Assembly: GCF_000015265.1 (NCBI RefSeq)
Contig: NC_008699.1
Coordinates: forward strand, 4,712,001 to 4,776,000
DNA length: 64,000 nucleotides
Source: Nocardioides sp. JS614
GTDB taxonomy: Bacteria > Actinomycetota > Actinomycetes > Propionibacteriales > Nocardioidaceae
Reading direction: 5' to 3'
How positions within the stretch are numbered: position 1 is the stretch's first letter; each line of letters starts with the position of its first letter. The translations under genes and the position numbers were made by a program. Below, in pieces: positions 8,179 to 16,174 of this stretch. Under the pieces are notes generated by a model, which saw only the letters and a program-made list of their open reading frames with translations, did not search any database and was not told where the DNA came from.

Positions 8179-9605
8179 GATCCCCCCAGCACGGACGCGG
8201 CCCGGTCCAGCAGGGTGGCGAAGGGCCCGGCGACGAAGCCCACGACGCCGGTCGCGGCCAGCGCGAGCACGAGCGGGAGGCGTGGGCCGTACGGCGCCCG
8301 GTCCGGGTCGGTGGCGGCGGCAGCGCCGCCGAAGAGCATCGCCACCACGTGGCGCGACATCGCCACGAACATCACCAGAAGCATCAGTACCGCGACGGCC
8401 ATCGCCCACCCGAGTCCCTGCTGCACCCCGCCCACCACGATCGCCACCTCGGAGAAGAACAGGCTGAAGGGCGGCAACCCGAGCAGCGCCACCACGCCGA
8501 CCAGGAACGGGACTGCGACGCCGGGGCGGCGGGCGACCAGCCCGTGGATGTCGGCCATCGTCGTGGTGCCCTCCGCCGCGAGGATCCGGCCGGAGGCCAC
8601 GAACGTGCTCGACTTGGCCAGCCCGTGGCCGAGCACGTGCAGCAGGGCGCCCGCGATCGCCAGCCGGCCGCCGGCGGCGGCGGCCAGCGCGAGCAGCCCC
8701 ATGTGCTCGATGCTGGAGTAGGCGAGCATCCGCTTGAGGTCACGCTGCCGGATCACCAGGAGCGCGGCGAGGGTGAGCGACAGCAGGCCCGCGGTCACGA
8801 GAAGTCCGCGCATCAACCCGGTGCCGATCACCGGCGTGGCGATGGCCTGCACCCGGAGGATGGCGTAGAACGCGACGGCGAGCAGCACGCCCGACATCAG
8901 CCCGGACACGGGTGCGGGCGCCTGACTGTGCGCGTCCGGGAGCCAGCTGTGCATCGGCGCCAGGCCCGCCTTGGTGGCGAAGCCGAGGATGGCCAGCGCG
9001 GCCGCGACCCGGACCACCGACGGGTCCAGGTCGGGGTGGGTGGTCGCGAGCACGCTCCAGGACAGGGTCGGCTCGCCGGCGGACCGGGTCGCGGCGTAGA
9101 GCAGCACGATGCCGAGGAACGCGATCGCGACGCCGACCGAGCCGAGGACGACGTACTTCCACGCGGCCTCGATCGCGCGACGGGTGCGGTGGTGACCGAC
9201 CATGAACGCGGTCGCGATGGTGGTCGCCTCGACGGCGATCCAGAGCACCCCGAGATTGTCGGCGAGCACCGCGAGCGACATCGCGCCCAAGAACAGCAGG
9301 GCGAGCACCGAGTAGACGTGGTCCCGTGGCCGGAGTGGGTCCAGCGCTCCCCAGGCCGCGGTGAGGCCGACCGAGCCGATGACGGTGAGCATGAACGCCG
9401 AGAGGGCGTCGACGCGCAGCAGGCCGTCGAGCGCGGTCGGTGTGTGGTCGTCGAGCGCCACGCCCACCAGGGCCAGGCCCGAGCCGAGCACGACGACGGC
9501 AGCCGCGACGACGGCGTACCGGCTGAGGAACCGGTTCCGCAGGATCGCGGTGGCGGCGGCCAGCACCGCGCAGGCAGCCAGGGGGAGCAGGACGAGGATG
9601 GCCAT
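8175..9605 (-). CDS. hycQ: Hydrogenase-4 subunit F-like membrane protein (HycQ/NuoN-like)
   Basis: A 476-residue, roughly 13-helix member of the NuoL/M/N-MrpD antiporter-like family. Conserved family features are the charged transmembrane segment WIAVEATTIATA near residue 120, the AILGFATKAGLAPMHSWLPDAHS stretch near 205 with its lysine and histidine, and RDLKRMLAYSSIEHMG near 285. In related complexes these subunits move protons or sodium. The ATG at 9605 shares a base with the stop codon of the previous gene, so translation is coupled. It corresponds to Rv0086 in the mycobacterial locus. Confidence 0.88.
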   Translation of the reverse strand: MAILVLLPLAACAVLAAATAILRNRFLSRYAVVAAAVVVLGSGLALVGVALDDHTPTALDGLLRVDALSAFMLTVIGSVGLTAAWGALDPLRPRDHVYSVLALLFLGAMSLAVLADNLGVLWIAVEATTIATAFMVGHHRTRRAIEAAWKYVVLGSVGVAIAFLGIVLLYAATRSAGEPTLSWSVLATTHPDLDPSVVRVAAALAILGFATKAGLAPMHSWLPDAHSQAPAPVSGLMSGVLLAVAFYAILRVQAIATPVIGTGLMRGLLVTAGLLSLTLAALLVIRQRDLKRMLAYSSIEHMGLLALAAAAGGRLAIAGALLHVLGHGLAKSSTFVASGRILAAEGTTTMADIHGLVARRPGVAVPFLVGVVALLGLPPFSLFFSEVAIVVGGVQQGLGWAMAVAVLMLLVMFVAMSRHVVAMLFGGAAAATDPDRAPYGPRLPLVLALAATGVVGFVAGPFATLLDRAASVLGGS

Positions 9606-10267
9606 CAGTCGCGCAGCTCCGAGAGGTCGTCGAGATCGGCGTCGCCGAACTCGGTGCGGATGTGGCTGGTCAGCACCTGCAGGATCAGCACCACCAGCAG
9701 CACGTCCAGCGACACGCCGAGCTCGACGACCAGCGGCACACCTCCCGCGATGAGGAAGGCGACGGTGGCGATGCCGTTGTCGAGCATGAGGAAGCCGAGC
9801 AGCTGGGAGACCGCGTGCCGCCGGGTCGCGAGCACCAGCATCCCGTAGAGCACGAGGGCGATGCCGACCGGCACCGCTGTCGTCGTCGGCCCGTCGCCCA
9901 GCGTCAGCAGCGGCCGGCTCACGAGGTAGGCCAGCATGGTGAGCAGCGACAGCGCGATGAGGGACGACGTGGTGTTGATGACCGGCGTCTCCTCGCGGAC
10001 GCCGACGCCGAGCCGGGCGACGGTACGGATCAGGATCCGTGGGAGCACGACGGCCTTGAGGACGAGCACCAGTGCGGCGACCGCCAGCAGCTCGGCGTCG
10101 TCCTCGTGGAGGCCGAGCACCAGGACCAGGACTGCCAGCGCCACCCCCTGCGTGGCCAGCAGCGCGACCTGGGCGTGCAGGGAGCGCCTCCACACCAGGA
10201 GGACGGCGGACAGCAGCAGGACCCCGGTGCTGAGACCGACCAGCTGCGCGAACGTCTCCGCGGCCAT
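9605..10267 (-). CDS. hycP: Hydrogenase-4 subunit E-like membrane protein (HycP/HyfE-like)
   Basis: A 220-residue protein with about six membrane helices, resembling HyfE of hydrogenase-4 and the mycobacterial Rv0085 product in both length and position. The N-terminal half carries hydrophobic segments separated by the acidic HEDDAELL loop, and the C-terminus is a short charged cytoplasmic tail (DADLDDLSELRD). HyfE-type subunits resemble a NuoK-like core with extra helices and belong to the ion-translocating arm. The ATG at 10267 overlaps the stop of the upstream gene by one base. No cofactor motif is present. Confidence 0.85.
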   Translation of the reverse strand: MAAETFAQLVGLSTGVLLLSAVLLVWRRSLHAQVALLATQGVALAVLVLVLGLHEDDAELLAVAALVLVLKAVVLPRILIRTVARLGVGVREETPVINTTSSLIALSLLTMLAYLVSRPLLTLGDGPTTTAVPVGIALVLYGMLVLATRRHAVSQLLGFLMLDNGIATVAFLIAGGVPLVVELGVSLDVLLVVLILQVLTSHIRTEFGDADLDDLSELRD

Positions 10268-11217
10268 CAGCTCGCCACCAGGTAGGACGCGGTCACCGCG
10301 AGGAGGGCGAGCACGAAGGAGCCGGCAAGCAGCTCGGGCACCCGGAACAGCCGCACCTTGGCCAGGAACACCTCGACGGCCGCCAGCAGCGCGCCGATCA
10401 GCGCCAGCTTGAGGACCAGCGCACCGACGGCCACGACCAGGCCGAGGGCCGTGACCTCGGTCGCGACCCCCCAGGGCGCCAGGAGGGTGGCGAGCAACCC
10501 GAGCAGGGCCCCCAGGCGCAGCCACGAGCCGAGCTCCAGCCAGGCCAGGTCGCGACCCGAGCTCTCCAGGACCATCGCCTCGTGGACCATCGTCAGCTCG
10601 AGGTGGGTGGAGGGGTTGTCGATCGGCAGCCGCGCGGTCTCGGCCACGATCGCGATCGCGAGCCCCAGCAACGCCAGCAGGCTGACCGGCGACCAGATGG
10701 TCGCCGGATGGTCGAGACGTGCCTCGACGATGTGGGACAACACCGACGAGCCGACCGGGATCGACAGCGCGTACACCGAGACCAGGACGGTCGGCTCCAC
10801 CAGCGCCGCGATCATCATGTGCCTGCTGGACCCCATGCCGCCGAAGGCCGTCCCGGCGTCCAGGCCGACCAGGGCGAGCGCGACGCTCCCGATCAGCAGC
10901 GCGGCGACCACGACGAACAGGTCGTTGGGCACCCGGTCGAGCGTCGCCGTCCCGAGCACGGGCGTCAGCGCACACAGCAGCAGGCTGGACGCGACCAGCA
11001 CCAGCGGACCGGCCGCCGAGATCCAGCTCACGCCGTCGGCCGTCAACGGCTCCTTGCCCAGCAGCTTGCGCAGGTCACGCCACGGCTGCAGGACCCCCGC
11101 GCCGGCGCGCCCCTCGAGGCGGGCCCGCACCTGTCGCATCACGCCCACCAGCAGCGGGGACAGCGCCACCAGGACCGCCGCCTGGACCACCGTCACCACG
11201 ACCGCGCCGGCGCTCAC
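10267..11217 (-). CDS. hycD: Respiratory-chain NADH dehydrogenase subunit H / HycD-like membrane subunit
   Basis: A 316-residue NuoH/HycD-family protein with about eight membrane helices; this is also the length I know for mycobacterial HycD (Rv0084). Family segments are LQPWRDLRKLLGKEP near residue 45, which faces the quinone/small-subunit interface in complex I, and AETARLPIDNPSTHLELTMVHEAM near residue 205. NuoH/HycD joins the soluble catalytic arm to the antiporter-like subunits. The GTG start at 11217 overlaps the previous stop (GTGA). It is encoded third among the six structural genes of the operon. Confidence 0.9.
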   Translation of the reverse strand: MSAGAVVVTVVQAAVLVALSPLLVGVMRQVRARLEGRAGAGVLQPWRDLRKLLGKEPLTADGVSWISAAGPLVLVASSLLLCALTPVLGTATLDRVPNDLFVVVAALLIGSVALALVGLDAGTAFGGMGSSRHMMIAALVEPTVLVSVYALSIPVGSSVLSHIVEARLDHPATIWSPVSLLALLGLAIAIVAETARLPIDNPSTHLELTMVHEAMVLESSGRDLAWLELGSWLRLGALLGLLATLLAPWGVATEVTALGLVVAVGALVLKLALIGALLAAVEVFLAKVRLFRVPELLAGSFVLALLAVTASYLVAS

Positions 11218-13208
11218 AGCGCGACCACCACGAGCACGGCGACCAGGGCGGCGAAGGAGTAGCCCAGGTAGCGATGGATGCTGCCGTTCTGCAGCCGGCG
11301 CGCCGCGGCCCCGACACGGTCGCCGACGCGCAGCACGGGCTGGTAGAGCCGGGTCTCGACGACCTCGTCGAGCCGCTGGCGGAACTGCACGCGCTCGACC
11401 AGGTAGCGGGACTCGCTGTAGTGGGTGACCACCACGTCGCGCTCCGGCCGGACGGCGTCGTCGAACACGCGCGCCAGGGGTTCGGCGTACGACGTCGCGG
11501 TGTACTGCATCCGCGGGCTGACCCGCGCGCCCCCGCACCCCCAGGCGAGGTCCACCCGGCGCCGCCGGCGGCGCCGTGCCGCGGCCAGCGCGACCACGCC
11601 GACCGGCGCCGCGAGCAGCACCGCCAGGACGGACACGGCGACGGGATCGAGCACGCCGCCCGCGATCCCGGGCAGGTCGACGGCCACCTCTGACCCGGGA
11701 TCGGCGACACCCGCGGCGCGCCCGGCGAGGTCGGCGAGCGGGCCAGGAACCAGGCCGAGGCCGACGACGGCGACCGCGGCCACGAGCATCGCCGTGCGCA
11801 TGCCGGGTGTCGCCTCCCGGGCCTCGGCGGCACCGGACGAGCGGGGCCGGGCCAGGAAGGCGATCCCGTAGGCCTTGACGAACGTGAGCAGCGCCAGCCC
11901 CGCCGTGAGGGCGACGACGGCGACCGAGATCGGCATCATCGCCGCGACCAGTCGATCGTCCGGACGGGCGCCGTGGATCAGCGACTGGAGCAGCGTCCAC
12001 TCGGCCACGAAGCCCACGCTCAGCGGGAGCGCCGCCGCGCCCAGAGCGCCGAGAGCGAACGCCACGTTGGTGACCGGCATCCGGGCCGCGAGACCCCCCA
12101 TTCGGTCCAGGTCCCGCTCACCGGTGGCGTGCAGCACGGCCCCCGCGCCGAGGAACAGTGCGGTCTTGAAGGCGGCGTGACTGGTGAGCAGCAGCAGGCA
12201 GGCGACGAGCGCCGCGTCCGCCGGGGCCGAGACATCGTGGGAGCGCAGGAGCATCGCCGTCCCGAGCGCGAGGAACATCAGCCCGACGTTCTCGGTCGTC
12301 GAGTACGCGAGCAGGCGCTTGAGGTCGCTGGTGACCGAGGCCTGGAGGATGCCGTACGTCGCGGACACCGCGCCGAGTGCCACCACGACGAACCCCCACC
12401 AGGTGGGGCCGCCCGGCAGCAGGCGGAGCGCGACCAGCAGCGCGCCGTACACCCCCATCTTGACCATCGCCGCGCTCATCACCGCGGAGACGTGGCTCGG
12501 CGCGGCCGGGTGGGCCCGGGGCAACCAGACGTGGAACGGGACCGCGCCCGCCTTGGTCGCGAAACCCGCGATCAGCAGCACGAAGGCGATCGACGCCTGG
12601 AGGGACGTGGGGTCGACGGCGCTCATGGCGTCGAAGCCGGTGCCGCCGCCCTCCTCCACGAGCACGGTGAAGCCCAGCAGCAGCAGCCCGAAGCTCAGGT
12701 GGGTCATCGCGGCGTACCAGAGTGCCGCGGACCGCACTTCCTCTCGGTCCCGGTGCTCGGTGAGGACCAGCACCGCCGAGGCGAGCGCCATCAGCTCCCA
12801 CATCAGCAGGAACGAGACGGCATCTGCGGCCGCGGGCACCAGCTGCATCGAGACCAGGAACGCGGGGAGCGCCGCCCAGGAGGTGCGCGAGGCGGCCGGT
12901 CCGTGTGCGTAGCCGATCGCGAAGACGGCGGCCACAGCGCCGACCGCTCCCGCGACCAGCATCACGAAGCCGCCGAGCGGCGTGGGGTCGAGGGCTACGC
13001 CCGTGAGGGGGAGGGCCGTCGACAGGTCAAGCGAGCCGGAGTGGTCGGTGAGCGCGGCGGCGCCGGTCACCACGCCGGCCGCGCCGACGGCGGCGGCAAG
13101 TGTCCCCGCCACCAGGTTGCGCAGCCGGGGCGGGGCCAGCACCGCGGCCGCGACGGCTGCGGCCGCGAGCACGACCTGCGCGGTCATGCCCAGCTCGACA
13201 CCGGTCAC
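11214..13208 (-). CDS. Proton-conducting membrane subunit, HyfB/NuoL-like
   Basis: A 664-residue antiporter-like subunit with about 14-16 membrane helices, corresponding to Rv0083. It carries the family's FLLMWELMALASAVLVL segment near residue 130 with a membrane glutamate, GFATKAGAVPFHVWLPRAHPA near 218, and SDLKRLLAYSTTENVGL near 297. A charged C-terminal region with a final helix (about 550-664) resembles the long-helix end of HyfB/NuoL. The GTG at 13208 lies 19 bases after the small-subunit stop; an ATG at 13187 is an alternative. It is expected to move ions when the redox arm turns over. Confidence 0.88.
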   Translation of the reverse strand: MTGVELGMTAQVVLAAAAVAAAVLAPPRLRNLVAGTLAAAVGAAGVVTGAAALTDHSGSLDLSTALPLTGVALDPTPLGGFVMLVAGAVGAVAAVFAIGYAHGPAASRTSWAALPAFLVSMQLVPAAADAVSFLLMWELMALASAVLVLTEHRDREEVRSAALWYAAMTHLSFGLLLLGFTVLVEEGGGTGFDAMSAVDPTSLQASIAFVLLIAGFATKAGAVPFHVWLPRAHPAAPSHVSAVMSAAMVKMGVYGALLVALRLLPGGPTWWGFVVVALGAVSATYGILQASVTSDLKRLLAYSTTENVGLMFLALGTAMLLRSHDVSAPADAALVACLLLLTSHAAFKTALFLGAGAVLHATGERDLDRMGGLAARMPVTNVAFALGALGAAALPLSVGFVAEWTLLQSLIHGARPDDRLVAAMMPISVAVVALTAGLALLTFVKAYGIAFLARPRSSGAAEAREATPGMRTAMLVAAVAVVGLGLVPGPLADLAGRAAGVADPGSEVAVDLPGIAGGVLDPVAVSVLAVLLAAPVGVVALAAARRRRRRRVDLAWGCGGARVSPRMQYTATSYAEPLARVFDDAVRPERDVVVTHYSESRYLVERVQFRQRLDEVVETRLYQPVLRVGDRVGAAARRLQNGSIHRYLGYSFAALVAVLVVVAL

Positions 13209-13227
13209 CGTCGACCCATCCGCAGGC

Positions 13228-13716
13228 TCACCGTCCGGTCACCCGGCGCAGCGCGTCGACGATGGCGGCCGGCTCGGGCGGGCAGCCCGGGACCTCGAGG
13301 TCGACGTCGACCGCGTCGTGCACGGCGCCGGCGACGCCGTACCCGCCCTTGAAGGCGCCGCAGTTGCGGGCGCAGTCGCCCACGGCCAGCACGAGCCGCG
13401 GCCGCGGCGTGGCCTCGACGGTACGGCGCAGCGGCTCGAGCATGTTGTGCGTCACCACGCCGGTGACCAGGACGACGTCGGCATGTCGTGGCGAGGCGAC
13501 CAGGCGTGCGCCGTACCGCTCCGCGTCGTAGACCGGGCCGAAGGCCCCGCCGACCTCGATCTCGCAGCCGTTGCACGACCCGGCGTCGACGTGCCGGATC
13601 TGCACGCTGCCGGCCAGCTCGGTCGGACGGCCGGGGTGGCCGTCGGGGAGCGCCGGCGCCGGCTCGGCGATCCGCCCGGTCCGGCGGATCAGCCCGGCCA
13701 GTCGGGCGAGACTCAT
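13228..13716 (-). CDS. NuoB-like [4Fe-4S] small subunit
   Basis: A 162-residue protein of the NuoB/hydrogenase small-subunit family, matching Rv0082 in position. The four cluster ligands are visible: CxxC in GSCNGCEIE near residue 48, one cysteine in GDCARNCG near 114, and one in PGCPPEP near 144, the pattern that binds the N2-type [4Fe-4S] cluster. So the electron-transfer subunit is intact although the large subunit has lost its Ni-Fe site. The ATG at 13716 overlaps the stop of the ArsR-type regulator gene (ATGA), so regulator and complex are co-transcribed. Confidence 0.9.
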   Translation of the reverse strand: MSLARLAGLIRRTGRIAEPAPALPDGHPGRPTELAGSVQIRHVDAGSCNGCEIEVGGAFGPVYDAERYGARLVASPRHADVVLVTGVVTHNMLEPLRRTVEATPRPRLVLAVGDCARNCGAFKGGYGVAGAVHDAVDVDLEVPGCPPEPAAIVDALRRVTGR

Positions 13717-14045
13717 CGGGGTTCGCCGCTCTCGAGCTCCGCCCGCAGCTCGACCTGCACCGGGAGCAGCCGCAAGATGCGCCGGGCGGCCAGGAGCAGG
13801 TCGCTGGTCTCCGGGACATTGATCGAGTAGACGACCTGCCCGCCCTCACGCCGCTGGACGACCAGGCCGGTGTGACGGAGCACCGCGAGCTGCTGGGACA
13901 GGTTGCTCGGCTCGATCACGATCTGCTCGAGCAGCTCGTGCACCGCGTGGTCGCCCTCGGAGAGCAACTCCAGGATCCGGATCCGGGCCGGATGGCCGAG
14001 CGTCTTGAAGAGCTCTGCCTTCGCCTGGTACAGCGGCAAGCTCAC
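13713..14045 (-). CDS. ArsR-family transcriptional regulator (Rv0081-like)
   Basis: A 110-residue winged-helix regulator. The helix-turn-helix covers HAVHELLEQIVIEPSNLSQQLAVLRHTGLV near residues 33-62, followed by the wing (RREGGQVVYSI). There is no cysteine in the protein, so the metal-thiolate sensing of classical ArsR proteins is excluded. It heads the hydrogenase-like operon as Rv0081 does in mycobacteria, where that protein is a hypoxia-linked regulator. The GTG at 14045 gives a family-typical N-terminus; the frame extends further upstream without conservation. A near-perfect palindrome in the divergent promoter region is the likely autoregulatory and PEP carboxykinase operator. Confidence 0.88.
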   Translation of the reverse strand: MSLPLYQAKAELFKTLGHPARIRILELLSEGDHAVHELLEQIVIEPSNLSQQLAVLRHTGLVVQRREGGQVVYSINVPETSDLLLAARRILRLLPVQVELRAELESGEPR

Positions 14046-14100
14046 GTCGCAGTCATCCCCTCGTCGGTCCCCGGATATCTCAAAGTGAAGGGTACATGAG

Positions 14101-14116
14101 TTGAAGAGGTCTTCAA
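14101..14116. promoter_or_regulatory. Palindromic operator candidate between arsR-like and PEPCK genes
   Basis: TTGAAGAGGTCTTCAA has perfect 7-bp arms around GG. TTGAAG can serve as the -35 of the rightward promoter, with TAGCCT at 14122-14127 as -10 (15-base spacer), so a bound regulator would affect the PEPCK gene and probably the leftward operon too. An ArsR-type dimer fits a site of this size. Confidence 0.5.
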
Positions 14117-14166
14117 TCCGATAGCCTCCGCGAATCTGCGCGAAACCCAACCGGAAGGCAGGCACG

Positions 14167-16020
14167 ATGGTCGAGGTCGAGGTCGAGGTCGAGAAGGTGC
14201 TGGACGCGGCGGGTCTGACGAACCCACACGTCCGCGAGTACGTCGCACACTGGGCGGCGGTGACCGGCGCCGCGAGGATCGAGGTCGTGTCCGCGGCCGA
14301 CGACGCCCGGCTGATCGCCGAGTCGCTCGCGGCCGGCGAGCTGCTCCCGGCAGGTGAGGGCCGGTACTACTCGCGCTCCTACTTCAAGGACACCGCGCGC
14401 GCCGAGGAGCGGACGATCGTCGCGACCTCCGACGAGAACGACAAGGGCACCTACAACAACTGGAAGCCCGCCCCGGAGATGAAGGCGAAGCTGGTCGAGC
14501 TGATGACCGGCGCGTCGGCCGGCAAGACCATGTACGTGATCCCCTACCTGATGGCGCCGGCGGGGTCGCCGCTCGACCGATTCGCCGCGGGCGTCCAGCT
14601 CACCGACAACCGCAACGTGGTCCTGCAGATGATCCGCATGGCCCGGGTGGGCCTGGAGGGCGTCGACGACCTGGGCAACGACTTCGTCCGGGCAGTGCAC
14701 GTCACCGGGGACCTGGAGCACCTCGGCCAGGGGACCGCGGAGGACCTCCGCTACTTCGTGACCGTCGCCGACGAGCGCACGATCCTGCACTTCGGCTCGT
14801 CGTACGGCGGCAATGCGCTCCTCGGCAAGATCGCCCACGGCCTGCGCCAGGGTTCCTACGACGGCTGGAAGAACGGGTTCCTCGTGGAGCAGTTCATGCT
14901 CCTCGGCATCACGGACAAGCAGACCGGCCGGAAGTACAACATCTGCGGCGGCTTCCCGTCCGCATCGGGCAAGACGAACCTCGCGATGACGCTGGCGCCG
15001 GACGCCCTGGGAGACCGCTACTACGTCGAGTTCTACGGCGACGACATCGCCTGGATCTGGGTCGACGAGGCTGGCGTGCTCCGCGGCTTCAACCCGGAGA
15101 ACGGGGTCTTCGGCGTCGCGAAGGACACCAACGAGAAGACCAACCCGACCGCGATCGACTCGATCCACCCGGGCACCGGCGCGATCTTCACCAACGTCGC
15201 CTACAACGAGAAGACTCACGAGGTCTGGTGGGAGGGTCGCGGCGAGAAGCCGACCGCTGCCGATCCCGACTTCGGGGGCTGGCTGGACTGGAAGGGCGAG
15301 CGGATCGCCGACCGCGACCACGACCAGGCCGACGACCCCTGGGCGCACCCGAACTCCCGGTTCACCACCCAGCTCGGCAACGTCCCCAACGTCGCCACCG
15401 ACTGGGACGACGCGAAGGGCATCGAGATCCACGGCATCATCTTCGGCGGCCGGACCCGAGACCGCGAGCCGCTGATCCGGGCGATCACCGACGTCGCCGA
15501 GGGCGTCTACGACGGCCTCACCCTCGGAGCCGAGGCAACGGCGGCCGCCGACGGTCTCGAGGGCGTGCTGCGCTACGACCCGATGTCGATGCGCCCGTTC
15601 ATGTCCTACCCGGAGGCCGACTACGCCCAACACTGGCTGAACGTCATCGCCGGGGCGCGGAACAAGCCGATCTTCGCCCACGTGAACTGGTTCCAGCGCG
15701 GCGACGACGGCCGGTTCCTGTGGCCGGGCTACCGGGAGAACCTCCGCCCTCTGGTCTGGTTGATGCAGCTCAAGAACGGCGAGGTGACCGGCGTCGAAAC
15801 CCCGGTCGGCATCCTGCCGAGCCGCGACGAGCTGAACCTCGACGGCCTCGATGAGCAGACCCTCGCCGACCTGGATGCGGTACTCACCATCGACGTCCCG
15901 CGCTGGAAGCAGGAGATCGGACACCGCACCAAGCACCTCGACCAGTTCGACGGCCTGCCCGAGGAGATCTGGGAGGCACACCGGCGGGTGTCCGACGCCC
16001 TCGACAAGGAAGCGGACTGA
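14167..16020 (+). CDS. pckG: GTP-type phosphoenolpyruvate carboxykinase, divergent
   Basis: A 617-residue PEP carboxykinase of the GTP class, which interconverts oxaloacetate and PEP. Recognisable parts are the SSYGGNALLGK R-loop near residue 215, the P-loop GGFPSASGKTNLAM near 262, the kinase-2-like YGDDIAWIW near 289, and VNWFQRGDDGRFLWPGY near 505. Two departures stand out. The P-loop cysteine that gives the family its ACGKT motif is serine here. The usual segment after NSR (TPxxQCP-like) reads FTTQLGNVPN. A GGAAGG ribosome-binding site precedes the ATG. It is divergent from the ArsR-type regulator and shares its operator region, suggesting joint control with the membrane complex. It may be a paralog of a housekeeping PEPCK elsewhere. 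Confidence 0.88.
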   Translation: MVEVEVEVEKVLDAAGLTNPHVREYVAHWAAVTGAARIEVVSAADDARLIAESLAAGELLPAGEGRYYSRSYFKDTARAEERTIVATSDENDKGTYNNWKPAPEMKAKLVELMTGASAGKTMYVIPYLMAPAGSPLDRFAAGVQLTDNRNVVLQMIRMARVGLEGVDDLGNDFVRAVHVTGDLEHLGQGTAEDLRYFVTVADERTILHFGSSYGGNALLGKIAHGLRQGSYDGWKNGFLVEQFMLLGITDKQTGRKYNICGGFPSASGKTNLAMTLAPDALGDRYYVEFYGDDIAWIWVDEAGVLRGFNPENGVFGVAKDTNEKTNPTAIDSIHPGTGAIFTNVAYNEKTHEVWWEGRGEKPTAADPDFGGWLDWKGERIADRDHDQADDPWAHPNSRFTTQLGNVPNVATDWDDAKGIEIHGIIFGGRTRDREPLIRAITDVAEGVYDGLTLGAEATAAADGLEGVLRYDPMSMRPFMSYPEADYAQHWLNVIAGARNKPIFAHVNWFQRGDDGRFLWPGYRENLRPLVWLMQLKNGEVTGVETPVGILPSRDELNLDGLDEQTLADLDAVLTIDVPRWKQEIGHRTKHLDQFDGLPEEIWEAHRRVSDALDKEAD

Positions 16021-16174
16021 CTGGCGACGCCGCGGGCCAGGGTGTGGGCACTCACCGCCGCCGGCCAAGACCTCTCACGCCTTGGCATACCGTCCCCGTG
16101 AAGGGCGGCAGATTCCTGCGGGTCCTCCGTTCACAGCCACCAGCGACCCGGCCGCCCGGATCGTCTGGCCAGCC

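Noticed and set aside
8139..9848. Large plus-strand frame opposite the HycQ-like gene
   Set aside because: Charged low-complexity translation antisense to an obvious membrane protein gene; no homology that I recognise.
16021..16174. Possible short gene between PEPCK and aldehyde dehydrogenase
   Set aside because: The 154 bases hold no frame with a recognisable motif. A short repeat of CCAAGACCTCT / CGCCTTGGC type is too weak to call.
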